DNA from: Imbricaverruca yamaguchii
Lineage: Eukaryota; Arthropoda; Thecostraca; Neoverrucidae
Assembly: GCA_034440575.1 (NCBI GenBank)
Contig: JAOTOL010001244.1
Coordinates: 37,501 to 101,500 of the forward strand
Direction: 5' to 3'
Length of the DNA: 64,000 nucleotides
Shown: in pieces, positions 12,826 to 23,060 of the stretch
Layout: the number at the start of each line of letters is the position of its first letter
How positions within the stretch are numbered: the stretch's first letter is position 1
The notes under the pieces: generated by a model
The model's database searches: none
Told to the model about the DNA's origin: nothing
Seen by the model: the letters and a program-made list of their open reading frames with translations, nothing else
Position numbers and translations under genes: made by a program

Positions 12826-14367
12826 AGAGACAGACAGACAGAGACAGACAGACAGAGACAGACAGACAGAGACAGACAGACAGAGACAGACAGACAGAGA
12901 CAGACAGACAGAGACAGACAGACAGAGACAGACAGACAGAGACAGACAGACAGAGACAGACAGACAGAGACAGACAGACAGAGACAGACAGACAGAGACA
13001 GACAGACAGAGACAGACAGACAGAGACAGACAGACAGAGACAGACAGACAGAGACAGACAGACAGAGACAGACAGACAGAGACAGACAGACAGACAAAGA
13101 CAGACAGACAAAGACAGACAGACAGAGACAGACAGACAGACAGACAGACAGAGACAGACAGACAGAGACAGACAGACAGAGACAGACAGACAGAGACAGA
13201 CAGACAGAGACAGACAGACAGAGACAGACAGACAGAGACAGACAGACAGAGACAGACAGACAGAGACAGACAGACAGAGACAGACAGACAGAGACAGACA
13301 GACAGAGACAGACAGACAGAGACAGACAGACAGAGACAGACAGACAGAGACAGACAGACAGAGACAGACAGACAGAGACAGACAGACAGAGACAGACAGA
13401 CAGAGACAGACAGACAGAGACAGACAGACAGAGACAGACAGACAGAGACAGACAGACAGAGACAGACAGACAGAGACAGACAGACAGAGACAGACAGACA
13501 GAGACAGACAGACAGAGACAGACAGACAGAGACAGACAGACAGAGACAGACAGACAGAGACAGACAGACAGAGACAGACAGACAGAGACAGACAGACAGA
13601 GACAGACAGACAGAGACAGACAGACAGAGACAGACAGACAGAGACAGACAGACAGAGACAGACAGACAGAGACAGACAGACAGAGACAGACAGACAGAGA
13701 CAGACAGACAGAGACAGACAGACAGAGACAGACAGACAGAGACAGACAGACAGAGACAGACAGACAGACAGAGACAGACAGACAGAGACAGACAGACAGA
13801 GACAGACAGACAGAGACAGACAGACAGAGACAGACAGACAGAGACAGACAGACAGAGACAGACAGACAGAGACAGACAGACAGAGAAGACAGACAGACAG
13901 AGACAGACAGACAGAGACAGACAGACAGAGACAGACAGACAGAGACAGACAGACAGAGACAGACAGACAGAGACAGACAGACAGAGACAGACAGACAGAG
14001 ACAGACAGACAGAGACAGACAGACAGAGACAGACAGACAGAGACAGACAGACAGAGACAGACAGACAGAGACAGACAGACAGAGACAGACAGACGAGACA
14101 GACAGAGAGACAGACAGACAGAGACAGACAGACAGAGACAGACAGACAGAGACAGACAGACAGAGACAGACAGACGAGACAGACAGACAGAGACAGACAG
14201 ACAGAGACAGACAGACAGAGACAGACAGGAGACAGACAGACAGAGACAGACAGACAGAGACAGACAGACAGAGACAGACAGACAGAGACAGACAGACAGA
14301 GACAGACAGACAGAGACAGACAGACAGAGACAGACAGACAGAGACAGACAGACAGAGACAGACAGAA
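12826..14367 (+). repeat. Long GACA array with a strict 14-bp period
   Basis: About 1.54 kb of GAGACAGACAGACA, that is three GACA units plus GA, giving roughly 110 copies. The 14-bp frame is kept almost perfectly for the first kilobase. Irregularities are an AAAGACAG variant near 13,090-13,115 and small deletions near 13,887, 14,093, 14,173 and 14,228, concentrated towards the right end. The unit contains no stop codon in several frames, so long artificial open frames arise on both strands. These are not genes. The array ends against a dispersed repeat at 14,385. Confidence 0.97.
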
Positions 14368-14384
14368 ACCAACCTCGCGCCTCG

Positions 14385-15565
14385 TCGCTATGTCTTCAAT
14401 TTGCATCAAGTGGAGTCACTCGACGTGCCGTGTCCTACCCTATCAAACTGCTCAGAAATCGCATTAATTTTCAAAGTCAAAGTCGAACTAATTTCTTCGG
14501 TCGCCTACGTTTCTTCGTTTTCTCCCAAAGCTGCTAATGCTTAGTATCAAGAGATAGCCCGTGGGCAACTCTGGAGTAACATTTGAACCCGAGGCATGTC
14601 AGATCAATCCTCAAGGTCAAAGATTAGAATAATTTTCACATTCTTTGCATTTCGTGGATATGGCTTAGATTTGCATTATGTGGGTGTCGTTCGACGTGGC
14701 TTGCCGTACGGTATCAGAATATTGAGACATCGAAATAATTTCGAAGGTGTCGAAGATCCGGCATGTTTACAATGATTGAGTAAAAAAATGAAAAGGAGGG
14801 TCAGACATATTTTTGTTTGCAGCCTTTGTGATACCAAGAACTCATATCCTATAAGACGAGGGGCATCCTAAGAAATCCGTCATAACCTGCTCGGACGGTG
14901 TTCTCATCGTTGGTATTTAATCTACGCTGCCACATTGCTGTTCCGGAAATTCAGTTCGTCCGCTTTCCTGTTAATGGTTCAACGGAAGTTGTCAAGTTTG
15001 CAAGATAAGCCACACGTGAATGCGCACAATTTTATAATTAGCCCGAGTTCATAACCGCGAGAGAGCGATGTTGTAATTAGGTGTATGAACCCAGGAATTG
15101 GCATGTGGGCACCTGTCTGGGGGGGGACGCCATTTCCTTGGAGCGGCGCCACTGTGAAACCGCCTGACTGGGCGGTTTCACAGCCTTTGTGATACCAATC
15201 TGGGCGAAAAATTCGATGGGGAGGAGTGCACTCGGCCCTTCCCAAAGGGGGCTTTACCTTCTAAGGGGTTTCGTTTTATTTCATGGAGGTGCCTCAGGCT
15301 GACAAATTCGATTGGGTACACTGGAGCCTTTTCAGAGGGACGCTTTTTCCCAGCCTGAGTGTCGCCACCTTCCATGTTGGGAGTACATACCCTCAGTTCC
15401 AGACTCTGTATCCTCCCTGGTTGTCATTGCACCAAAATGTGTCCCCGTAAAACAGGGAAGCATGGGGAAAGGAAATTTCATGTACATATTTGCTAGCATA
15501 AAAACATCGTACAATATTGTATGTTTTTTTCTTGCTACAAGAGGGCAACGTTTAACATACTTACA
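14385..15565 (+). repeat. Dispersed repeat F, copy 1
   Basis: This segment is present in inverse orientation at 54,170-55,030. Shared blocks include CCGTACGGTATCAGAAT with the linked TTACAATTATTG-like segment, CCTGCTCGGACGGTG, GTGAATGCGCACAATTTTATA, GGTGCCCACATG (seen here as its complement), and CTTGCTACAAGAGGGCAACG at the far end. The left part (about 14,390-14,760) looks like two diverged tandem versions of one ~290-bp segment, of which copy 2 shows only one. Short open frames are remnants at best, with no recognisable protein. Confidence 0.8.
15152..15183. repeat. Perfect 13-bp hairpin
   Basis: CTGTGAAACCGCC and its exact complement are separated by 6 bases. The partner repeat near 54,470 lacks this structure, so the hairpin arose in this copy. 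The sequence CAGCCTTTGTGATACCAA that follows also occurs at 14,820, which points to a local inverted or template-switch rearrangement. Confidence 0.85.
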
Positions 15566-15739
15566 GCATTGATCTATGGTGATCGTGAAATCTGGTCCAG
15601 CACGTACGACATAAAACTAGATGTTCATAGGTAGCGATAAGTAGTGAAAGTTGATAATTTTCGTGGAACATTTAGTCCCCGAAATATCATTGCTAACAAT
15701 GATAAATCTGAAAAAAAGAGAAATACACATAACATTGAT

Positions 15740-15816
15740 TTGAAGCGTCTGAAAATGGTGTAGAAAAAGAAGTGGCTGAAATCGAAGGATTTTTTTTAGG
15801 GGGAGGGGGGGGGGGG
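15740..15816 (+). repeat. Partial G-run repeat, copy 3
   Basis: The GTGGCTGAAATCGAAGGATT segment followed by a T-run and a G12 run (15,805-15,816) matches GTGGTCGAAATCCGACGATT plus G13 at 7,755-7,792. The right-hand GCCTC-containing end is missing here. Confidence 0.4.
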
Positions 15817-16170
15817 ATGGAATGGAAGGCGGGCGGGCTAGGTCCCTCTATCCTGTTCAAACTTATTGCGTTCCGGGTTTGTTCCTCCCTCCCCTATTTC
15901 GAATCCGTGGTTACACCCATGGTGGTCGGAGACCAGGACGAGACTAGCAATACCAGCTAGCCCTGCTTCAGGTTGCAGAGCAGTACATATATTCTCATGA
16001 ATAGGGATGTGATATGGTGGTGATGGAACGAGCTGTCCTGTTCTGTCCGGGAGGCTTCTGGTGTCTCGCGCTTGTACTGGATCCGCAATGGCCGGTAAAA
16101 GCAGGTTGAAGACGACGTTGGGTTGGTCCAGACGCGAGTGCCACCCAGCATCAGTTGCAAAGGCGTCTAT

Positions 16171-16330
16171 GACCCTGTTCCCATGGGCACCCCTAATCGC
16201 TCTTGATCGCGATCTAGGCACTAATCGCGATCAGGCCGGTCATGGGAACACCCGTAATCCTGTTGGTAATCCAGTTAGTAATCCCGTTACTAATCCACCA
16301 TACGTTCGAGCTGAGCGGGCTTGAGCGCGA
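16171..16330 (+). mobile_element. Left terminal inverted repeat of a candidate PIF/Harbinger element
   Basis: The segment starts GACCCTGTTCCCATGGGCA. The same 19 bases with one change occur as reverse complement ending at 26,685. Inside are repeated subterminal motifs of TAATCGC and GATCGCGATC type and, at about 16,240, an inverted TCATGGGAACA copy, so the end itself can fold. Runs of GTAATCC-type motifs follow. Matching ends plus subterminal repeats are typical of DNA transposons. Assignment to PIF/Harbinger rests on the Myb/SANT-like gene enclosed. Confidence 0.5.
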
Positions 16331-17159
16331 TCAGGACTGACAAAATATGTTTTCTTTTCTTTTTAAGTTGCGATTGCCAACTATTTAGCAAATTATTTCC
16401 ATATATTTATATGTTCTAGTACGTATGTTGGCACAAATTACGACGTATATTAGTTTATTGCATGTATTTACCTATATATTTTGTTCCACCGACCGTCCAG
16501 GGACAAACTCTATCGTCCTCGGACTTTGCGTCCTGATAAAGCGCGAGGCCAAGGCCATATACCAGCGCGAGTTGCCTGTGAACCAGGGTGGGAAACTTTC
16601 TTTCCGGGTTTGGAGTCGGAGTGCAAACATATTTCTTCCGGAGTACATTTTCATGCACATATTTTTCATGCATGGAATCTATTTTCCGGTAACCGACGAG
16701 AAAAGCATATGTACCTAGTCAGTGTCTACGTAATAGGCATAATACACATCATTTTTGGTCACATCAAAGCATAGAAACAAAGAAGTGAGCAATGGATGGT
16801 ACCACAAGACAGGGAGTTGTGATCAGCTCAGCTTTGTCTCTCATAACTCACAGGAGCAATGCGCCTTCCTTTCACTGTTGGTCTCAGCATAATGCTAGGC
16901 AAAATGAAAAACAAATAATTCACGCTTCACCCTCAGCTCAGAGCGCACACCAACCTACATACACAGCCAATTCCCTGCACGATACGGACCCACACCACTA
17001 CCTCACACGCAGTCGGAATCGACGGCGGTGCGGAAAGGATCAGTCAAGTTCTTGTGTTTGCAGCATGACACTGTTAAGTGTTCAAAACACGTGTTCAAAG
17101 TTGCTAATGGTTATGACGTCATTTAAAAAATACCTTGCATTGATTGGTTGAAGGACAGT

Positions 17160-17460
17160 TTTCGTAACAGAAAATGCTAACGCAGCAAATTCCGATCGGC
17201 GGACTACGCTGCACTCCGGAAGCGACTCTTAAAACGGTCAGTTTTTCCCACTATAGTGTGGCTCGAAAGCAGGTTTTTGGAGACGCACCGGCCGAATTTG
17301 TAGCGACCGGAGGCCATTATATTCAGTGCGCAGGCGCGAAGTTTGGCGCGTTGTCGTCGGCATTTCCGCTGGTTGAGGTTTCGTGTGGTGTGTGTGTTCG
17401 GTTGCTGTCTGTGTGCTTAATGGTACGAAAAGCGTATATTTATTTGGTAACCGTAAGTAG
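17160..17460 (+). other. GC-richer block with a possible 5' exon
   Basis: Unlike the AT-rich surroundings, this block is rich in CpG. It contains a short frame starting at 17,420 (MVRKAYIYLVT) that runs into a good splice donor, ACC followed by GTAAGTA, at 17,452. It could be a promoter and first exon for the downstream coding remnants. No second exon could be joined with confidence. Confidence 0.2.
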
Positions 17461-17965
17461 AATAACATGTTTGGTGGATATTTTCTTCAATCCTGTATTA
17501 GTTTTTTAGTGGTATTTTTGTTCCTTCTGCATGTTTGTGTCGGAGTACATGTGGGGCCCATTCTATCCAGTATGAATCCGGAGTGCAAAAATGTTTTAAG
17601 AGATGAAATCTCTTAAGAAGTGCCTTAAATCCCACCCTGCTGTGAACTGTGTGAATTGCTGAAGATATCATTCAAGTTGTTCATGTTGTTAGGTGCTGAA
17701 GTGTCGGAAGAAGAGGCTACTTTTTCATTGAAGGTGAGTGGAAAAGGAACACAATGTTGGGAGGACAGTCTTGATCTGTTTATATTCCTATGGCATAGAC
17801 AGGTTGAAAATTGCCGAGTCTCGACTCCTGATTTGCTTTCTTCGATGTGAAGCAAACTGTACGTTGATTGTTGACCATGGTGAAACTTAGTTCGTAGTGA
17901 AAGCAATTGTGACACTGGATATTTATAAGTAGATGTAAAAATTGCAAATTTTAACCTGCAGTAGT

Positions 17966-18000
17966 TAGGTAGGTAGGTAGGTGCATAGGCACCTACCTAG
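17966..18000. repeat. GTAGGTAGGT repeat with a hairpin
   Basis: Four TAGG units lead into TAGGTAGGTGC, four bases, then GCACCTACCTA, giving 11-bp arms. It lies at the edge of the first copy of the duplicated segment. Confidence 0.6.
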
Positions 18001-18577
18001 TGGGACTATTAAAATTATTTCATAATCAGATTGAAGCTAGTGTTCTGAGCTCCAAGACGAATGCTGGATCTATGTGAAATTTCTTATTCACGGAAAGATG
18101 TGCATATTTATTCCTATCCAGAATCATTGAAGATTCCATTTCAATTTGATGACGTATAATAAGTTTGTGCATTAAGGTGCTTGTGTATTCTTGTATTTGT
18201 TTCCAGTGCCACATTTCTAAAGATGGTTTTGATGATGTAACCATTCATTTCCTCTACAAATGCTTACTTTTCAGTTGGAAAGCAATGTAACACCAAATAC
18301 AGTCCTGGGATTTAGGTAGAGTATAGAATGTATATAATCAGTGTATAATATATAAAGTAAGCCACAAATATATTGTATAAATATGAGTATAATATCAATG
18401 TTTGAAAAATGAATACATGTAATGTAATTCTCCTTAGTGCTCCATTCTTCAGATGCAGTCTGAGGGTCTTTTGTGCCATTCATTTGTACCAAGAAAGGGA
18501 GAGGCATTGGTCATGGAATAGTACCTGTAGCCATTCTCATCTTCTGTACTCTACTATGTATATACATAGGCAGAGTG

Positions 18578-18636
18578 TTGAGGCCCTCAAGGAGTGCACT
18601 ATGTATATACATAGGCACACTCCTTGAGGGCCTCAA
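18578..18636. repeat. Perfect 19-bp hairpin with a palindromic loop
   Basis: The arms TTGAGGCCCTCAAGGAGTG (18,578-18,596) and its exact complement (18,618-18,636) enclose a 21-base loop. The loop contains the 16-base perfect palindrome CTATGTATATACATAG, which also occurs just upstream at 18,553-18,568. This looks like a recent inversion or template-switch product. Confidence 0.9.
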
Positions 18637-19439
18637 TCGTTTGGCTTTATAATGGTATCTTCAGCTGCCATCCACCTATTCCATTTTACTTAATGTCTGT
18701 TCAGCAGCCTTTCTATAATCCAACAGTACTTCTCATTTCAGGAAAAACTGTCCTAGATTTGTATGACCCTTCTCATATAGTGGACAGCTGCCAGCACCAG
18801 TTGCATGCCTCCAAACTATTGTTCCTGTCAACCATGATTTTTTAATAAGCAGTTTTATTTTTGTGGCTGTAGCTTGCCTCACCACAGCACTGGATCTGCT
18901 AGCAAGTCGGAATTCTGCTGTCAGTTCACCAGCTACAAGCTCTGGATCATGCTTCTTCAGCCACCTTAAGCTGGGAGATTAGTTAACCTGTCTTAGTTAA
19001 TCTTTAGTTATCTGGCTGTAATGTGATGGCTGTGAATATTTGTGTTTATAAAATATCAAAGCATTTCATTGCCTGACCACATTCATACACTCCCCATTTC
19101 CACCTCCTTTGCCTAGGTAGTGGTGACAGCATTACACCAAGAGCAAGGCAGTTGGTATTCACCTTTATATACAAAAATGGTTCAACAAGTGTGATGCATA
19201 GAGCATAGTGTCGGGAAAGTCAATAGTTTTAAGTAGCTATGCACAATAAGCATTTTACATGTGAAATAGGTACCTTAGTGAACTTTTTTCTTAATATTTT
19301 CCCATTGTATTGAAGGTAGTGTTCCACAGTGCAAGACAAATGCATACCAACCATCATGGAACTTCATGCTCACATCGATGTGCATTTCATGCCTCTGGAT
19401 ACATTCAATATTTGACTTGATAGAATAATCTGCTGGTGG

Positions 19440-20042
19440 TTCAGTAACTATAGGCTCTGACAAAGCCATAAAGAAGTCAAATAAAAAAGTAATAAAAACC
19501 AGTGCAATTATGAGCCACAAGTGCCCTTCTTGGTTGCACTCTGGACACTCAACCAGTTGCCCACCAAATCTGTTGATCAGCCCTCCCTGGAATACTGAAA
19601 AGCAAGCTCTTATAGTGATTGTCTGCTCTGTTTTTCAAGATGTTCAATGTGCTGCTACTGACAATGGTTTCTGGCAGCTGGTTCCAGTGTTATATTACCC
19701 TGTTGATGCAGAAAGACTGTCCTAACCTTTTCCTGGTGTGGTTAACTTTAATTTTCAATTGATGACCTCTAATTGTGTCATTTCTGTTATATTCATACAT
19801 TTCCTTGGGATATCCCTGCTGACCATGAACAAAGTTAAAGACTGATGAGATCTCCTCTTATATCTAAGCCTTCTATATCTAATTGAAAACATATTAAATT
19901 TATTCGATCTTTCCTCATATGCCAGGTTGCTTCTACCATTAACCATTTGTGTAGCCCTCTTTTGTACTCTCTCTCTCTCTCTCTCAAAGCCAACAATATT
20001 TTTCATAACTAAGAGACCAAGCTTGGACACAGTATTGTGCAT
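19440..20042 (-). mobile_element. 5'-truncated CR1-type LINE, 3' end of the RT ORF
   Basis: Read on the minus strand, this encodes the C-terminal end of a CR1-like reverse transcriptase: VQKRATQMV, then LAYEERSNKFNMFSIRYRRLRYKR, then in shifted frames DDTIRGHQLKIKV and HWNQLPETIVSSSTLN. These are standard blocks of the thumb and C-terminus in CR1 elements (RAT/RRLRGD/W..LP). A CT-repeat interrupts the upstream end near 19,973. The copy is frameshifted, has a stop in place of a conserved residue, and includes about 80 bp of 3' untranslated sequence. It is inserted between two copies of the duplicated local segment. It resembles the C-terminus expected for the CR1 at 61-64 kb, whose own end lies outside the window. 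Confidence 0.8.
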
Positions 20043-20490
20043 CTTGATTAAGCTTCCTCAGCCACCTTAAGTTGGGAGATTGGTTCACCACTTGTCTCAG
20101 CTCTTTGGCTGCAATATGATGTCTCTAAGTAAATGATTTCATAAAGCTTCAAAGCATTTCATAACCTGACTTTGCATACCAAGGTTAAAGTGGCAACACC
20201 ATGCAAAGTGCAAAATTATGTAACTTCACCTTTTTATTTAAAAATGGTTAGCAGGCTTGGTTTGTTGAGCAATCAGAACAGTAAATAGGTGTTAGCAAGT
20301 TTGCACAATTAGCTTTTTGAGGTGTAATGCACCTAAGTGGACTTTTTCCTCAATATTTACCCCTTGTATTGAAGCTAATGTTTCAAGCTCCAGGTCAAAT
20401 GATACATCATTGTGAAACTTCCTGTTTACATATAAATGTGCCTGTCCAGATTCATCCAATATTTGGTTTATAAAATATGAAAATGTTGTA

Positions 20491-21063
20491 TAACCTGACC
20501 CATTTCATAACTAGTCACATTTGCAAGCAATTAATAGTTACAAACTATGATGGTGTCAGGTACATGGTTTCATGGTCTCAATTTTGCACAGAAAGACGGC
20601 CAATTCTGAAGATAAATTGAGGGGTGTCCTTTGTGTATGGAATATGGAAATGCACTTATATTAATTTACTGCTTCCTAAGTTTCCACTGATTTTGTTGAT
20701 CTACATTGGTGCATGTCATGGGCTGCAAAAGCAGCACCTGCAGTCATGTGCCATCATGTACATTTAATTATATAGAGCATGAAACAATGTGATGCCCTTA
20801 GTGCAACATGTTTAATTGGCTTAGCCCAATTTGCCCATGCCAATTTATTGCATGTGTATTAGTGCCAGCTGATTATAACCATGATCAAACCAAAATCTCT
20901 ATGCATGATGCCAGTGATTGCATCTTGCCAATTCTGACCACAGTTGCATCAGAACTCCTCAGAACTTAATATCGATGTAGCATATGTTTACCCCTCCAAT
21001 CTTGTCTTGTGTCTAGCATGTCATCTAATTCTTGGCTGTCTCACAATGCAATCCTATTTTCAG
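20491..21063. other. No recognisable feature
   Basis: AT-rich DNA upstream of the Myb/SANT-like exon. No exon with good splice sites was identified. Confidence 0.4.
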
Positions 21064-22381
21064 GACCAGTGTTAATCCAACGTTCAGCTGACTGGTCAGA
21101 GGAGGAGGTGCACACCCTGCTGGAAGTAGCAATTGAAATGCATCTGTACCAAATGTTGGATGTCAAGAGGCACCACCACACAAATGTAAGAATGGACAAC
21201 ATGGATGTATTTTATTTGGGTTTCTTGCACCTACATATTTGTTTCAAAGTGTATATCTAGTTTCACTAATTATTGAACAAAATGCTAAATTGGATGGATA
21301 AATCAGTGCTATTGATCATGACAATGCAACTGCTGGTTCGTTGGTTAGCTATGTGAGTTTTTGGGCGCAGGGGTTTGTTTTCAGGTTTGGTTATTTAACG
21401 CCCACCCACAATACAACTGCATTTCGGTTGCATACCAATAAATAAAGCATAAGGAGCTAAATCGAAATATATTGAATATTTCGATTTAGCTCATTATGCT
21501 TTATTTCCTCCTTGGGCACCATCTATGGTTAGAAGTTGGAAACATAGCTTAATGGCTCACATATTTGGTTCAGTAAGCCCCATGTTGTCATCAGCTGGTT
21601 GTTGTGTGGAGCATTTGTTGTTTCCATATTCACGCATTTGAATGATTCAATAGATGCTTGAAGTAAAATTTTCATGGCCAGACCAAGCCTAGATCCCATA
21701 CAAATGAGCTAATTTTGGTGAACTGGCACAAATTATGACACTCTATTTACATTTATACCCCTTCAGTGATGCATGCACAATTAAACTCGGATATTTAACT
21801 AGCTGCACTACCATCAACCCTGTACTGGTACTCCGAGGTAGCACACCAACCTCGCACAAGCTTGCCCCAAGAAGCTGAAGAAGACTGCTATCTGTTCAGT
21901 GTGCTTCATTGACCTATCCCAGGAGTGTGGCTGTGTCTTTTCCTTCGACTGATGTGTCCATGGAAGGAGACTATCTGACATGTTGTCATCTGACCGTCTT
22001 GTCCGAGCAGTTGAACCCATGAAAGTAACCAGTTGTTTGTGAAGAACTTCAGTTGAAAGTATGCACCACTAATAGGCTTCAGTTAATATGTGCCCCCGTC
22101 TGGTGTATTTTGTTCTAAGAATTGTCAATGTTGCCCATTTCGGTGCATATGTTGGACAACTGTTGCCACTTTATAAACATAGATTGTGCAAGGCTTGTTT
22201 GAATGGTACCATGCTGGACACTGTTCTACAGCAGGCAGCTATGTTCATGTTCCTATGGTACAAAGCTTGTGCAGCCATTTTCATTAATCTTTTGCAGGTG
22301 GACAGTGACCTGTCTACGCGACTGAAAGCCAGACGCATGGAAAGGACTGCCGACGAATACAAGGCGAGACTAAAAAACTAG
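21064..22381 (+). CDS. Myb/SANT-like protein remnant, two exons
   Basis: Exon 1 (about 21,064-21,185) encodes QRSADWSEEEVHTLLEVAIE and continues to HHHTN. The W-S-x-E-E-V-x-x-L-L pattern is the first helix of Myb/SANT (trihelix-like) DNA-binding domains. It ends at a strong donor, AAT then GTAAGA, in phase 0. Exon 2 begins at 22,298 after a pyrimidine-rich TTTTGCAG acceptor, also in phase 0, and encodes RMERTADEYKARLKN, which matches the RTADQCRxRxKxL recognition helix of the same domain. A stop follows at 22,379-22,381, earlier than usual for the family, so the gene may be truncated or mutated. Upstream exon 1 has a CAG acceptor at 21,061-21,063, so a further 5' exon is expected. Such proteins occur as the second protein of PIF/Harbinger transposons and as host regulators. 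The DNA-binding role is inferred from the fold. Confidence 0.55.
21440..21506. repeat. 30-bp near-perfect hairpin in the intron
   Basis: Arms at 21,440-21,469 and 21,477-21,506 are complementary over 30 bases with one mismatch, with a 7-base loop. It lies inside the proposed intron of the Myb/SANT-like gene. Its size resembles a small-RNA precursor, but it could equally be a foldback remnant. Confidence 0.85.
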
Positions 22382-23060
22382 CCAACAAGCACGAGCCCGA
22401 AGACAACCAGCGATGTGGTTGTGACGGCAGCCAGCCGTTGTCGACCGCTCACTATGACATTTCAACGTTGTGCGAAGTGACCAACATCGAGAGCCCGCTC
22501 GTGTGTACACATCCGCGTCGGGACCAACTCCACACCCTAGCCCATCCCGAGCTGCCAGCCCGGACAGCCACAGCTGTGATCGCAAGAACAGGGGTTGGTT
22601 CAACCCATCCACGATCAGCTCTGACGTTTTTGCAGCAGCGGGTGCAAGCTCGCTCTGCGATGGCAACCATGACGGCCTCTCCACCACCAGCGCTGGTGTC
22701 TGGACGCCGACGGCCGGCAGCACGCCCAGTAACCGGCGGTCAACACCCAGTGGGGCGGAGGGCAGTGATCGTGCTAGTGATGGCCTCAGCGCCACCCCAC
22801 TTGTGCACAGGCGCCAGCAACACTAAGGCAGCAACGACTCCCAATGTGAATCATTGATATCCCTCTGAGTGGAGACTGCTGATGGAGGGAGGAGGCTGCT
22901 CAGCAACGGGACGCTGAGCGAGAGGAGGCCGCGCTCGAGATTAGTCTGCATCTTCTGGCGGCCATCGAGCGGTCGGCTGGTGAAGCGCGTGGTAGACATT
23001 ATTGGGGATTTCGCGTCGGCTTTCAGGTACCGACGGTCCCATGGTCCGCAACGCTACCCA
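22382..23060 (+). pseudogene. Possible continuation of the Myb/SANT-like protein
   Basis: This block is GC-rich and contains fragments in different frames. One is a Ser/Thr/Gly-rich stretch (about 22,610-22,826), followed by an acidic-basic helix-prone piece, REEAAQQRDAEREEAALEIS then HLLAAIERSAGE, at about 22,888-22,980. Ser-rich linkers followed by an EAR-rich helix are common at the C-terminus of Myb/SANT proteins of Harbinger elements. Stops and frame changes separate the pieces, so this is a decayed gene or an unrecognised splicing pattern. Confidence 0.35.

Larger units (their letters stand above)
18010..20490 (-). pseudogene. Three diverged copies of a short coding-like segment
   Basis: Minus-strand segments at 18,020-18,150, 19,275-19,420 and 20,330-20,480 encode related peptides of about 40-55 residues. 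The first reads LSVNKKFHIDPAFVLELRTLASI, the second has MKFHDGWYAFVLHCGTLPSI, the third has VNRKFHNDVSFDLELETLASI. Flanking DNA is also related: the CAGCCACCTTAAG segment at 18,958 recurs at 20,060, so these are tandem duplications of a unit of about 1.1 kb, one junction of which was later invaded by a CR1 fragment. Only the third copy is open across the whole segment, continuing for about 20 more residues to VHLGALHLK. The family was not recognised. They may be exons of a gene or remains of a transposon protein. Confidence 0.35.

Noticed and set aside
12754..14544. 596-codon plus-strand frame and 530-534-codon minus-strand frames (RQTETD and SVCLCL repeats)
   Set aside because: They are entirely produced by the stop-free 14-bp GACA unit on both strands; no unique domain or start context.
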